Source of the DNA: Omnitrophica WOR_2 bacterium RIFCSPLOWO2_12_FULL_51_8
GTDB taxonomy: Bacteria; Omnitrophota; Gorgyraeia; Gygaellales; Profunditerraquicolaceae
NCBI GenBank assembly: GCA_001805895.1
Contig: MHHD01000035.1
Coordinates: forward strand, 1 to 5,679
Length of the DNA: 5,679 bases
Direction of reading: 5' to 3'
Position 1 is the stretch's first letter. The number at the start of each line of letters is the position of its first letter. Shown one piece after another: positions 1-5,201 of the stretch. Made by a program: the position numbers and the translations under genes. The notes under the pieces were generated by a model. It did not search any database. It was given only the letters and a program-made list of their open reading frames with translations, and was not told the origin of the DNA.

Positions 1-2
1 GA

Positions 3-80
3 GTGGAGAAGATAAATTTGCTGGCGAGTCGAGAATATAGGGGGATATTTCCCTTCGGCAACAGACTCTTTAATAATTAG
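3..80 (+). other. possible 3' end of an upstream gene
   Basis: Frame 3 is open from the window start to a TAG at 78-80 and encodes about 25 residues ending in ...FPFGNRLFNN. It could be the C-terminus of a gene that begins outside the window, or simply chance. The other two forward frames stop at 13-15 and 37-39. I do not recognise the residues and assign no function. Confidence 0.2.
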
Positions 81-89
81 TTACCGCTG

Positions 90-118
90 AAAAACCCTCT
101 CCTTTTATCGTCGGAGAG
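90..118 (-). terminator. hairpin, possible minus-strand terminator
   Basis: CTCTCC (97-102) and GGAGAG (113-118) form a perfect 6-bp stem around a 10-base loop. Read on the minus strand the stem is followed by GG and then TTTTT (complement of 90-94), the layout of a weak intrinsic terminator. On the plus strand the following bases are CCTTAAAAATT, a poor T-tract. It may end transcription coming from the transposase side or mark the edge of the inserted element. No minus-strand gene is visible for it to serve. Confidence 0.3.
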
Positions 119-166
119 CCTTAAAAATTGTTGATAATATTCTCCTCAAAGTGCATGTAGGGAATT

Positions 167-175
167 TGCTATAAT
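167..175 (+). promoter_or_regulatory. extended -10 promoter of the transposase remnant
   Basis: TGC followed by a perfect TATAAT (170-175) forms an extended -10 element 45 bases before the ATG at 221. No convincing -35 lies at 16-18 bases, but extended -10 promoters can work without one. The same nine bases, TGCTATAAT, occur in the rpsB promoter. Confidence 0.5.
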
Positions 176-220
176 ATCGTCGAGAAGCGCGCATTTAACA
201 ACAAATGAGGAGGCCGATAT

Positions 221-475
221 ATGTATACCAAAGAATCAGAAGAGCATCAGTTTAGTTTCACCCACGACTGGTTTGTCGTTCCCGAAGTTGACGGAAACCA
301 CGAACTTATCAAAATATCCAAAGCAATAGACTGGGTGTCGGTATCAGAGAAGCTCTCCCGTTTCTATTGCGCTGATAATGGCCGTCCAGCCAAACCATCC
401 CGCGCTAAGGCCGGGCCATTAATCTTAAAACACTTATACTGTTACTCTGATACCGAATTGAGAGAAATGAATTGA
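221..475 (+). CDS. truncated IS5/IS1182-like transposase, N-terminal (InsH/DUF772) remnant
   Basis: This 84-residue protein resembles the N-terminal DNA-binding domain (InsH N-terminal/DUF772) of IS5- and IS1182-type transposases. The recognisable parts are a hydrophobic ISKAIDWVSVSEKLSRFY stretch (about residues 32-49), the G-R-P-A-K-P-S-R block (about 54-61) and LILKHLYCYSDTELREM (about 67-83). Full transposases of this kind run to several hundred residues and carry a C-terminal DDE catalytic domain, which is entirely absent. The frame ends at TGA 473-475 and nothing downstream continues it. The start is well supported: GAGGAGG at 207-213 lies 7 bases before the ATG, and an extended -10 lies upstream. 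It cannot transpose; a short DNA-binding peptide might still be made. Family assignment is by motif resemblance. I saw no clear terminal inverted repeats or target-site duplication. Confidence 0.65.
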   Translation: MYTKESEEHQFSFTHDWFVVPEVDGNHELIKISKAIDWVSVSEKLSRFYCADNGRPAKPSRAKAGPLILKHLYCYSDTELREMN

Positions 476-499
476 TTTTTGGTTATCCTGTGTTATCTT
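472..499 (+). promoter_or_regulatory. putative promoter of the hepT-like gene
   Basis: TTGATT (472-477), a 16-base spacer and TATCTT (494-499) with an upstream TG at 491-492 (extended -10 form) lie just after the transposase remnant; the -35 overlaps its stop codon. GGGGAGG (518-524) and a GTG (531-533) follow at proper spacing. Together they look like a real gene start, but that GTG frame closes at TAG 573-575 (see the HEPN entry). Confidence 0.4.
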
Positions 500-871
500 A
501 TTGTTAGATATCCGCAAGGGGAGGCATCTGGTGGAAAAGGAACTGAAAATGAATCCCACAAACGCCGCGACATAGAGCGGTGGGTGGAAAACGTCATAAA
601 TTGCGCCCTTGACGCAGGCGAAATTATCCTTGCCTCGAAAAAGAAGAAAATACCCGATTACTACCGGGATGTCTTTATCCAACTTGGCCTGCTGCCGGAG
701 TTTAAGTCTTTGGATACCGCAAAATTTACTGTCTGGGTTAAGCTGCGCAATATCCTGGCGCATGAATATCTGGACCTGAAGTGGGCACGGATTAATGCCT
801 TCGCCAAAGACAGCCACCCGTATTTCCTTAAGTTCCTGGAAAGCGCAAAGAAATTTCTCGCCTCCACTTAA
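479..871 (+). CDS. HepT-like HEPN-domain protein (DUF86), probably N-terminally damaged
   Basis: This is a HEPN-fold protein of the HepT type (the RNase toxin of HepT-MntA systems). Counting from TTG 479, the R-X4-H-X-Y catalytic motif is R90-NILA-H95-E-Y97; in HepT the tyrosine is the residue AMPylated by MntA. Also family-like are RRDIERWVENVINCALDAGEIILAS (about 29-53) and IPDYYRDVFIQLGLL (about 58-72). The rest is helical and soluble, with no membrane segment. The first ~27 residues from the TTG do not look like HepT and have no Shine-Dalgarno. The only good start is GGGGAGG (518-524) with GTG 531, in another frame, giving VEKELK and stopping at 573. A -1 shift near the A-runs at 535-549 would join it to the HEPN frame, still about 25 residues short of an intact N-terminus. 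No MntA nucleotidyltransferase is adjacent. It is most likely an orphan decaying copy; a shortened active protein is possible. Confidence 0.65.
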   Translation: MVILCYLIVRYPQGEASGGKGTENESHKRRDIERWVENVINCALDAGEIILASKKKKIPDYYRDVFIQLGLLPEFKSLDTAKFTVWVKLRNILAHEYLDLKWARINAFAKDSHPYFLKFLESAKKFLAST

Positions 872-880
872 TAATTGCCC

Positions 881-909
881 TCGACATAAGTCAATGCATA
901 TGATAAAAT
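881..909 (+). promoter_or_regulatory. promoter of the ABC exporter gene
   Basis: TCGACA (881-886), a 17-base spacer and TAAAAT (904-909) each match the sigma-70 consensus at 5 of 6 positions, with ideal spacing. It lies in the gap after the HEPN gene and 67 bases before the preferred start at 976, so the exporter is probably transcribed independently. An alternative pair in the same stretch is TTGCCC (875-880) with TATGAT (899-904), 18 bases apart. Confidence 0.55.
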
Positions 910-923
910 ATTTACCTTTATGA

Positions 924-950
924 CACCCGGCCATATAGGATTGGCCGGTG
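924..950 (+). promoter_or_regulatory. hairpin in the exporter leader
   Basis: CACCCGGCCA (924-933) pairs with TGGCCGGTG (942-950): 9 base pairs with one bulged C and an 8-base loop. No T-tract follows, so it is not a standard terminator. It lies between the promoter and the Shine-Dalgarno at 964-969, where it could affect mRNA stability or ribosome access, or serve as an operator. Its function is unknown. Confidence 0.4.
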
Positions 951-975
951 TTCATTTGCTATGAAGGGGCAAAAG

Positions 976-2772
976 ATGCGGGAATACCTGAAGTTACTGC
1001 GGTTTGTCCGGCCTTACCTGGGGCTTTTTTCCCTGGCCTCGGTATGCATGATTTTTTCCTCGATTTTTGACGGCGTATCGCTGGGGATGATCATCCCCTT
1101 CGTGGACCGGGTTTTCACCAACAAAAAAATCATCATCCCGGCAAAGCTGCCGGGCCTCCTGGCCGCTTTTATCGAGAAGGTAAACAGCATCCCGGCAGAG
1201 GCGCTGTTAGTCTACATGATTACCGTCCTGATCGCGCTTTTCCTGTTAAAGGGGTTTTTCGGCTACTGGCAGGGTTACTTGATGTCGGACATCGGCCAGC
1301 GGGTAGTGCGCGATATCCGGAACCGGCTCTACAGGCATCTGCAGCAGCTGTCGTTAGATTATTTTACCCATAAGCGCGGCGGCGAGATGATCTCCCGCGT
1401 CACTAACGATGTGAAGCTGGTGGAAAACGCGGTTTCTTACGGCTCGACGGATTTAGTCTACCAGACGAGTTTAGTGATCATTTATCTATGCCTGACGATT
1501 TTCCTCTACTTTAAGCTGGCGATTATTTCCATTATCCTGGTTCCCCTAATCACTTTCCCCATCATTAAGGTGGGCAGGATCCTGCGGAAGCTCTCCCGGA
1601 GTTCCCAGGAGAAAATGGCGGATATCAATTCCCTGCTCTACGAGACGATCATCGGCACGCGCATTGTCAAGGCCTTTAATATGGAGGATTACGAGGCGGA
1701 GAAATTCGGCCGGGCCAACCACAGTTATTATAAGCTGTCGATGAAATCAATCAGGCGGCTTTTAGTCTTAAGCCCGCTGACCGATTTTTTAGGCGTGTTG
1801 GCAGCGGCCTTGATCGTCTACTGGGGCGGCAGGGATATAATTTCCGGCAGGATTTCTTTCGGCGTTTTCGGGGTCTCTATGGGCGCGCTTTTATCGTTGA
1901 TCCGGCCGTTCAAGAAATTAAGCCAGGTCAATTCCATTAATCAGCAGGCAGTGGCGGCCAGCGAGCGCATCTATGAAGTCCTGGAGACTTCCTCTTCGGT
2001 AGTGGATCAGCCAGGCGCCCCGGAATTAAGCGGTTTCCAGGAGAAAGTGGTTTTCCAGGGGGTGGATTTCAGCTATGCGGCCCATCCGGTTTTATACGCC
2101 ATTGACCTGGAAGTGAGAAAAGGAATGACGTTGGCAATCGTTGGCCCGTCCGGCAGCGGCAAGACCACCCTGGTGGATTTGCTCCCGCGTTTTTACGACC
2201 CCAAAAAAGGGAGTATCTTGATCGACGGGATTAATATCAGGGGCGTCAGCCTGAAATCCCTGCGCCGGCAGGTCGGCTTGGTCACTCAGGAAACCATCCT
2301 CTTTAACGATACGATCCGCGCCAATATCGCCTACGGCAGGCAGGGGGCCCAGGAGGCGGCAATCGAACAGGCGGCAAACCAGGCCTATGCTCTTGATTTT
2401 ATCCGTCATCTGCCGCAGGGCTACGATACGGTAATCGGCGACCGCGGGATGAAGCTTTCCGGCGGAGAGCGCCAGCGGATTGCCATTGCCCGGGCCCTGT
2501 TGAAAGACCCGCCTATCTTGATCCTGGATGAGGCCACTTCCCAGTTAGATTCGCAGGCAGAGCGGATTGTGCAGAGCGCCCTGGACAGGCTGATGCAGGG
2601 CAGGACAGTCTTTGTGATTGCCCACCGCCTTTCCACGGTAAGGAACGCGCATAAGATTGTCGTGCTGGACAAAGGCAGGATAGTGGAAGAGGGCAGCCAT
2701 GATGAGCTTCTGCGCAAGGATGGGCTCTACAGGCGGCTTTACCAGCTGCAGGAGCTTGCCAATCCGCAGTAA
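976..2772 (+). CDS. MsbA-type ABC exporter, fused membrane and ATPase domains
   Basis: This inner-membrane half transporter (598 residues) should act as a homodimer, using ATP to flip or export a hydrophobic substrate. MsbA moves lipid A-core, but the substrate cannot be read from sequence. The N-terminal half has six hydrophobic segments (roughly residues 16-42, 75-103, 155-177, 178-200, 265-285 and 290-315) and the ABC_membrane stretch DYFTHKRGGEMISRVTNDV. The ATPase half is complete: Walker A GPSGSGKTT (390-398), Q-loop Q438, signature LSGGERQ (494-500), Walker B D518 with catalytic E519, and H-loop H550. Length fits MsbA (582 in E. coli). An in-frame ATG at 961 would add five residues but has no Shine-Dalgarno. 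The ATG at 976 has AAGGGG (964-969) six bases upstream and gives the MREYLKLLRFVRPY opening usual in this family. It has its own promoter and is separated from rpsB by a strong promoter. Another lipid or drug exporter of the same fold remains possible. Confidence 0.93.
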   Translation: MREYLKLLRFVRPYLGLFSLASVCMIFSSIFDGVSLGMIIPFVDRVFTNKKIIIPAKLPGLLAAFIEKVNSIPAEALLVYMITVLIALFLLKGFFGYWQGYLMSDIGQRVVRDIRNRLYRHLQQLSLDYFTHKRGGEMISRVTNDVKLVENAVSYGSTDLVYQTSLVIIYLCLTIFLYFKLAIISIILVPLITFPIIKVGRILRKLSRSSQEKMADINSLLYETIIGTRIVKAFNMEDYEAEKFGRANHSYYKLSMKSIRRLLVLSPLTDFLGVLAAALIVYWGGRDIISGRISFGVFGVSMGALLSLIRPFKKLSQVNSINQQAVAASERIYEVLETSSSVVDQPGAPELSGFQEKVVFQGVDFSYAAHPVLYAIDLEVRKGMTLAIVGPSGSGKTTLVDLLPRFYDPKKGSILIDGINIRGVSLKSLRRQVGLVTQETILFNDTIRANIAYGRQGAQEAAIEQAANQAYALDFIRHLPQGYDTVIGDRGMKLSGGERQRIAIARALLKDPPILILDEATSQLDSQAERIVQSALDRLMQGRTVFVIAHRLSTVRNAHKIVVLDKGRIVEEGSHDELLRKDGLYRRLYQLQELANPQ

Positions 2773-2788
2773 AATCGGGTAAAAAAAG

Positions 2789-2816
2789 TTGCATATCGGA
2801 GTTATTATGCTATAAT
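2789..2816 (+). promoter_or_regulatory. strong promoter of the rpsB-tsf-pyrH operon
   Basis: TTGCAT (2789-2794), a 16-base spacer and a perfect TATAAT (2811-2816) preceded by TGC (extended -10). Transcription should begin near 2823, leaving an untranslated leader of about 160 bases before the rpsB start. A strong promoter fits a translation-machinery operon. Confidence 0.7.
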
Positions 2817-2838
2817 TCTAAAATTACCCTCAATCTTG

Positions 2839-2887
2839 ACCCTTCGACGCAGGCCACGGCTTCCAGCCGTGGGCCTTTGCTCAGGGT
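2839..2887 (+). repeat. composite GC-rich hairpin in the rpsB leader, possible dispersed repeat
   Basis: The inner stem GGCCACGGCT (2852-2861) pairs with AGCCGTGGGCC (2865-2875): 10 base pairs with one bulged G and a TCC loop. Outer pairs extend it: GCA (2849-2851) with TGC (2878-2880), and ACCCT (2839-2843) with AGGGT (2883-2887). The flanks CCCTTCGAC and GCTCAGGGT resemble, from memory, a palindromic intergenic repeat common in environmental bacterial genomes. It lies wholly within the rpsB leader transcript. It could be an inserted repeat, a ribosomal-protein binding site or both; no T-tract makes it a terminator. Confidence 0.5.
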
Positions 2888-2905
2888 TCCGCCCCACGGG
2901 CGGAA
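2887..2905 (+). repeat. perfect 8-bp hairpin in the rpsB leader
   Basis: TTCCGCCC (2887-2894) pairs exactly with GGGCGGAA (2898-2905) around a CAC loop. It abuts the preceding hairpin and shares T2887 with it, so the two may compete or stack. No T-tract follows. Confidence 0.5.
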
Positions 2906-2915
2906 TAGAAAGGCG

Positions 2916-2934
2916 CCACGGGCTTTGCCCATGG
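2916..2934 (+). repeat. third hairpin in the rpsB leader
   Basis: GGGC (2920-2923) pairs with GCCC (2927-2930) around a TTT loop. After a C/A mismatch, CCA (2916-2918) pairs with TGG (2932-2934). It ends 34 bases before the rpsB Shine-Dalgarno (2969-2975). The CCACGG and CACGGGC words recur across all three leader hairpins. Confidence 0.4.
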
Positions 2935-2982
2935 GGCTCCACTGGGATTATGAGGCAATAACCAAACAGAGGAGGAAGCAAC

Positions 2983-3885
2983 GTGCCATCAGAATTAATC
3001 AAACAGCTTTTGGAGGCAGGGGTGCATTTTGGGCACCAGAAAAAACGTTGGAACCCCAAGATGAAAAAATTTATCTTCGGCGAGAGAAGCGGGATCTACA
3101 TCATTGACCTGGAAAAAACCGAGGAATGTATCAATCACGCCCGGGACTTTCTGCTGGAGCTTAGCGGCAAAGGCGAATTTGTGCTTTTTGTGGGCACAAA
3201 AAAGCAGGCGCAGGAGGTGGTGCTGGAGGAGGCGCGGCGCTGCGGGATGTACCATGTCACTGTCCGCTGGCCGGGGGGCCTGCTGACCAACTTTGCCACC
3301 ATCAAGAAGAGCATCAACCGCCTAAAAAGCATTGAGAAGATGCGCGAAGACGGGACCTTCGCCAAATTAACCAAAAAAGAAGTCGCCCGCCTGGAAAAAG
3401 AGCTGGGCAAGCTCAATAAGAATTTCTCCGGGATCGTGAATATGGAACGTATGCCCAAGGCGGTATTTATCGTGGATACCAAGAAGGAGGATACCGCTGT
3501 CCGGGAAGCCAAGCGTCTGTCTATTCCGATTATCGGGCTGATCGATACCAATTCCAACCCTGATTTAGTGGCTTACCCTATTCCGGGGAATGACGACGCC
3601 ACCAAGTCTATCCGCCTCATCACTCACCTGATGGCCGATGCCTGTATCGAAGGGCGGAAGAAATTTTTGTCGTATCTATCCCAGGAGGGCGTGACCAGGC
3701 AGCAGGCGCCGGCGGAAAAATCGCCGGAGCCCGAGGGGCCGGTCCTCCTGCCAGAGGAAGAGGTTAAGATCAAAGAGATCGCCGAGATCGTGGATACCGT
3801 CGAGCCGGCGGAAGGCGAGGCCAAGCTGGCCAAAAAGGCCAGGCTAAAAAGGCCGGAAGAAAAACCCCGCTTAAAGAAAAAATAA
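2983..3885 (+). CDS. rpsB: 30S ribosomal protein S2
   Basis: S2 is a structural protein of the small ribosomal subunit, added late in 30S assembly on the solvent side near the head-body junction. The protein is 300 residues. Family hallmarks are LLEAGVHFGHQKKRWNPKM (9-27), the WPGGLLTNFATIKKSI stretch near residue 100, VFIVDTKKEDTAVREAKRLSIPIIGLIDTNS, and NPDLVAYPIPGNDDA (192-206). The start is GTG at 2983 with GAGGAGG (2969-2975) seven bases upstream. The S2 fold ends near residue 232, as expected from the roughly 241-residue E. coli protein. A further ~68 residues form a charged tail rich in E, K, P and A, ending in a very basic KKARLKRPEEKPRLKKK-like stretch. It is first in the operon, 15 bases before tsf. 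The structured leader suggests feedback control of the kind known for S2 in other bacteria, but that is inference. Confidence 0.97.
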   Translation: MPSELIKQLLEAGVHFGHQKKRWNPKMKKFIFGERSGIYIIDLEKTEECINHARDFLLELSGKGEFVLFVGTKKQAQEVVLEEARRCGMYHVTVRWPGGLLTNFATIKKSINRLKSIEKMREDGTFAKLTKKEVARLEKELGKLNKNFSGIVNMERMPKAVFIVDTKKEDTAVREAKRLSIPIIGLIDTNSNPDLVAYPIPGNDDATKSIRLITHLMADACIEGRKKFLSYLSQEGVTRQQAPAEKSPEPEGPVLLPEEEVKIKEIAEIVDTVEPAEGEAKLAKKARLKRPEEKPRLKKK

Positions 3886-3900
3886 GGAAGGGCAAATTAA

Positions 3901-4425
3901 ATGCGCATATCCGTGGAGACAATCAAGGAATTGAGGAATATGACTTCTGCCGGCATCGCCCAGTGCAAGAAGGCGCTGGAAGAAACAGGCGGCGACCTGA
4001 AAAAGGCCGCCGCGTGGCTGCGCAAACAGGGCCTGGAGATTGCTGCCAAGAGGCAGGCGCTCGGCGCAAAAGAGGGCCGGGTCGAGGGGTACGTGCACGC
4101 CGGCAATAAAATCGGCGCGCTGATCGAGGTAAATTGCGAGACCGATTTTGTCGCGCGTAACGAAGAGTTTGCGCGGTTCTGCAAGGACCTGGCGATGCAG
4201 GTGGCGGCGATGAACCCCGCCTACATAAAGGGCGAGGATGTGCCGGAGAGTGTCTTAGGGCAAGAGAAAAATAAGGAGTTATTTTTAAAAGAGCATTGCC
4301 TGTTGGAACAGCCTTTTATTAAGGATGCCGGGACAACTATCAAAGATTACCTGGGTACTCTCCTTAGCAAATTCAGCGAGAATATTTCTATCCGCAGGTT
4401 CACCCGTTACAAGATCGGCGAATGA
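3901..4425 (+). CDS. tsf: translation elongation factor Ts, short form
   Basis: EF-Ts is the cytoplasmic nucleotide-exchange factor that releases GDP from EF-Tu. This protein is 174 residues. An N-terminal UBA-like domain (about 1-50: TIKELRNMTSAGIAQCKKALEETGGDLKKAAAWLRKQG) is followed by the core, with the EF-Tu-contacting motif TDFVARN (81-87) and LLEQPF (134-139), ending in ENISIRRFTRYKIGE. E. coli EF-Ts is about 283 residues; the compact Thermus type is about 196. Against the Thermus form as I recall it, about 22 residues are missing between VPESVLGQEKN (about 114-124) and KEHCLLEQPF, where the helical GKP...IAEGRL segment normally lies. The reading frame is intact and both flanks are well conserved. 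The ATG at 3901 follows AAGGAAGGG (3884-3892). Its stop overlaps the pyrH start, implying translational coupling. Confidence 0.95.
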   Translation: MRISVETIKELRNMTSAGIAQCKKALEETGGDLKKAAAWLRKQGLEIAAKRQALGAKEGRVEGYVHAGNKIGALIEVNCETDFVARNEEFARFCKDLAMQVAAMNPAYIKGEDVPESVLGQEKNKELFLKEHCLLEQPFIKDAGTTIKDYLGTLLSKFSENISIRRFTRYKIGE

Positions 4426-5147
4426 GCAAGCCATCCGCGTATAAAAGAATAGTCCTGAAGTTAAGCGGCGAGGCGCTGCAGGGCAGGAAGCCCCACGGCA
4501 TCGACCAGGGAGTTTTGATTTCCCTGGCCCGCCAGATCAAGGAAATCCGGGGGTTGAAGGTAGACGTGGCGATTGTCCTGGGCGCCGGCAATATCTTCCG
4601 CGGCCGGGAAAACACCGGCTCGCGCGGGCTGGATATGGATCGCTCGGTAGCCGATTATATGGGGATGCTGGCCACGGTAATCAACGGCCTGGCGCTGCAG
4701 GATGCGCTGGAGAAGATGAACGTGCCCACGCGGGTGATGACCGCTATCGAGATTCAGCGCGTCGCCGAGCCGTATATCCGCAGAAAGGCCATCCGGCACT
4801 TAGAAAAGGGCAGGGTAGTGATTTTTGTCGCCGGTACCGGGAATCCTTATTTTACCACCGATACTGCCGCTGCCTTGCGGGCAATGGAGATTGACGCGGA
4901 CGCGCTGATCAAGGCCACGAGGGTAGACGGGGTTTATTCCGCCGACCCTTTAAAGGTAAAGAACGCCAGGAAATTTAACCGCTTAAAATACATCGAGGTC
5001 TTAAATAAGGGCCTCAAGGTGATGGACGCCACGGCCGTTTCTCTCTGCATGGATAATAAATTGCCTATCGTGGTCTTCAACCTGAATAAGGAAGGGAATA
5101 TCCGGCGGGTGGCGCTGGGAGAGAAGATCGGCACCGTGGTTAGCTAA
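4422..5147 (+). CDS. pyrH: uridylate kinase (UMP kinase)
   Basis: This enzyme phosphorylates UMP to UDP with ATP, feeding UTP/CTP synthesis and UDP-sugar envelope precursors; bacterial PyrH is a cytoplasmic hexamer of the amino-acid-kinase fold. The protein has 241 residues, the same size as E. coli PyrH. Motifs are KLSGEAL (13-19), the glycine-rich GAGNIFRG (54-61; usually GGGNxFRG, so one Gly is Ala), RSVADYMGMLATVINGLALQ, GTGNPYFTTDTAAALRA (138-154) and ATRVDGVYSADP (165-176). The ATG (4422-4424) overlaps the tsf stop TGA (4423-4425) and no good Shine-Dalgarno precedes it, so translation probably depends on ribosomes finishing tsf. Its place between tsf and frr is the classic order. A terminator-like hairpin lies directly after it. 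Confidence 0.97.
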   Translation: MSKPSAYKRIVLKLSGEALQGRKPHGIDQGVLISLARQIKEIRGLKVDVAIVLGAGNIFRGRENTGSRGLDMDRSVADYMGMLATVINGLALQDALEKMNVPTRVMTAIEIQRVAEPYIRRKAIRHLEKGRVVIFVAGTGNPYFTTDTAAALRAMEIDADALIKATRVDGVYSADPLKVKNARKFNRLKYIEVLNKGLKVMDATAVSLCMDNKLPIVVFNLNKEGNIRRVALGEKIGTVVS

Positions 5148-5153
5148 GAAACA

Positions 5154-5187
5154 GGGGGACGGTTCTATTTTCGTCCCCTAGTTTTTT
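5154..5187 (+). terminator. terminator-like hairpin between pyrH and frr, possible REP-like repeat
   Basis: GGGGACG (5155-5161) pairs perfectly with CGTCCCC (5172-5178) around a 10-base loop; G5154/T5179 can add a wobble pair. After AG comes TTTTTT (5182-5187), the layout of an intrinsic terminator. It begins 7 bases after the pyrH stop and ends just before the frr Shine-Dalgarno. The words ACAGGGGGACGGTTCTATTT and CGTCCCC resemble, from memory, a dispersed palindromic repeat seen in many environmental bacteria. It may end or reduce readthrough into frr. Confidence 0.6.
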
Positions 5188-5201
5188 GAGAAGGGAGCGC
5201 G

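Noticed and set aside
479..871. A complete HepT-MntA toxin-antitoxin module
   Set aside because: No nucleotidyltransferase (MntA-like, GSxxxG...DxD) frame exists on either strand nearby, and the HEPN gene itself looks N-terminally damaged.
434..955. 173-codon open frame on the minus strand, antisense to the HEPN gene
   Set aside because: No recognisable domain, and it covers the exporter promoter and the HEPN gene, which has a clear motif. Best explained as an antisense shadow.
961..975. ATG 961 as start of the exporter
   Set aside because: No Shine-Dalgarno precedes it, while AAGGGG at 964-969 is well spaced for ATG 976, which gives the usual family N-terminus.
2839..2934. A known metabolite riboswitch or T-box in the rpsB leader
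   Set aside because: No conserved riboswitch core, T-box sequence or terminator/antiterminator pair was recognised; only simple hairpins.
2877..3107. Small plus-strand frame covering the rpsB leader and start
   Set aside because: It overlaps rpsB in another frame, encodes the hairpin-rich leader and shows no family resemblance.
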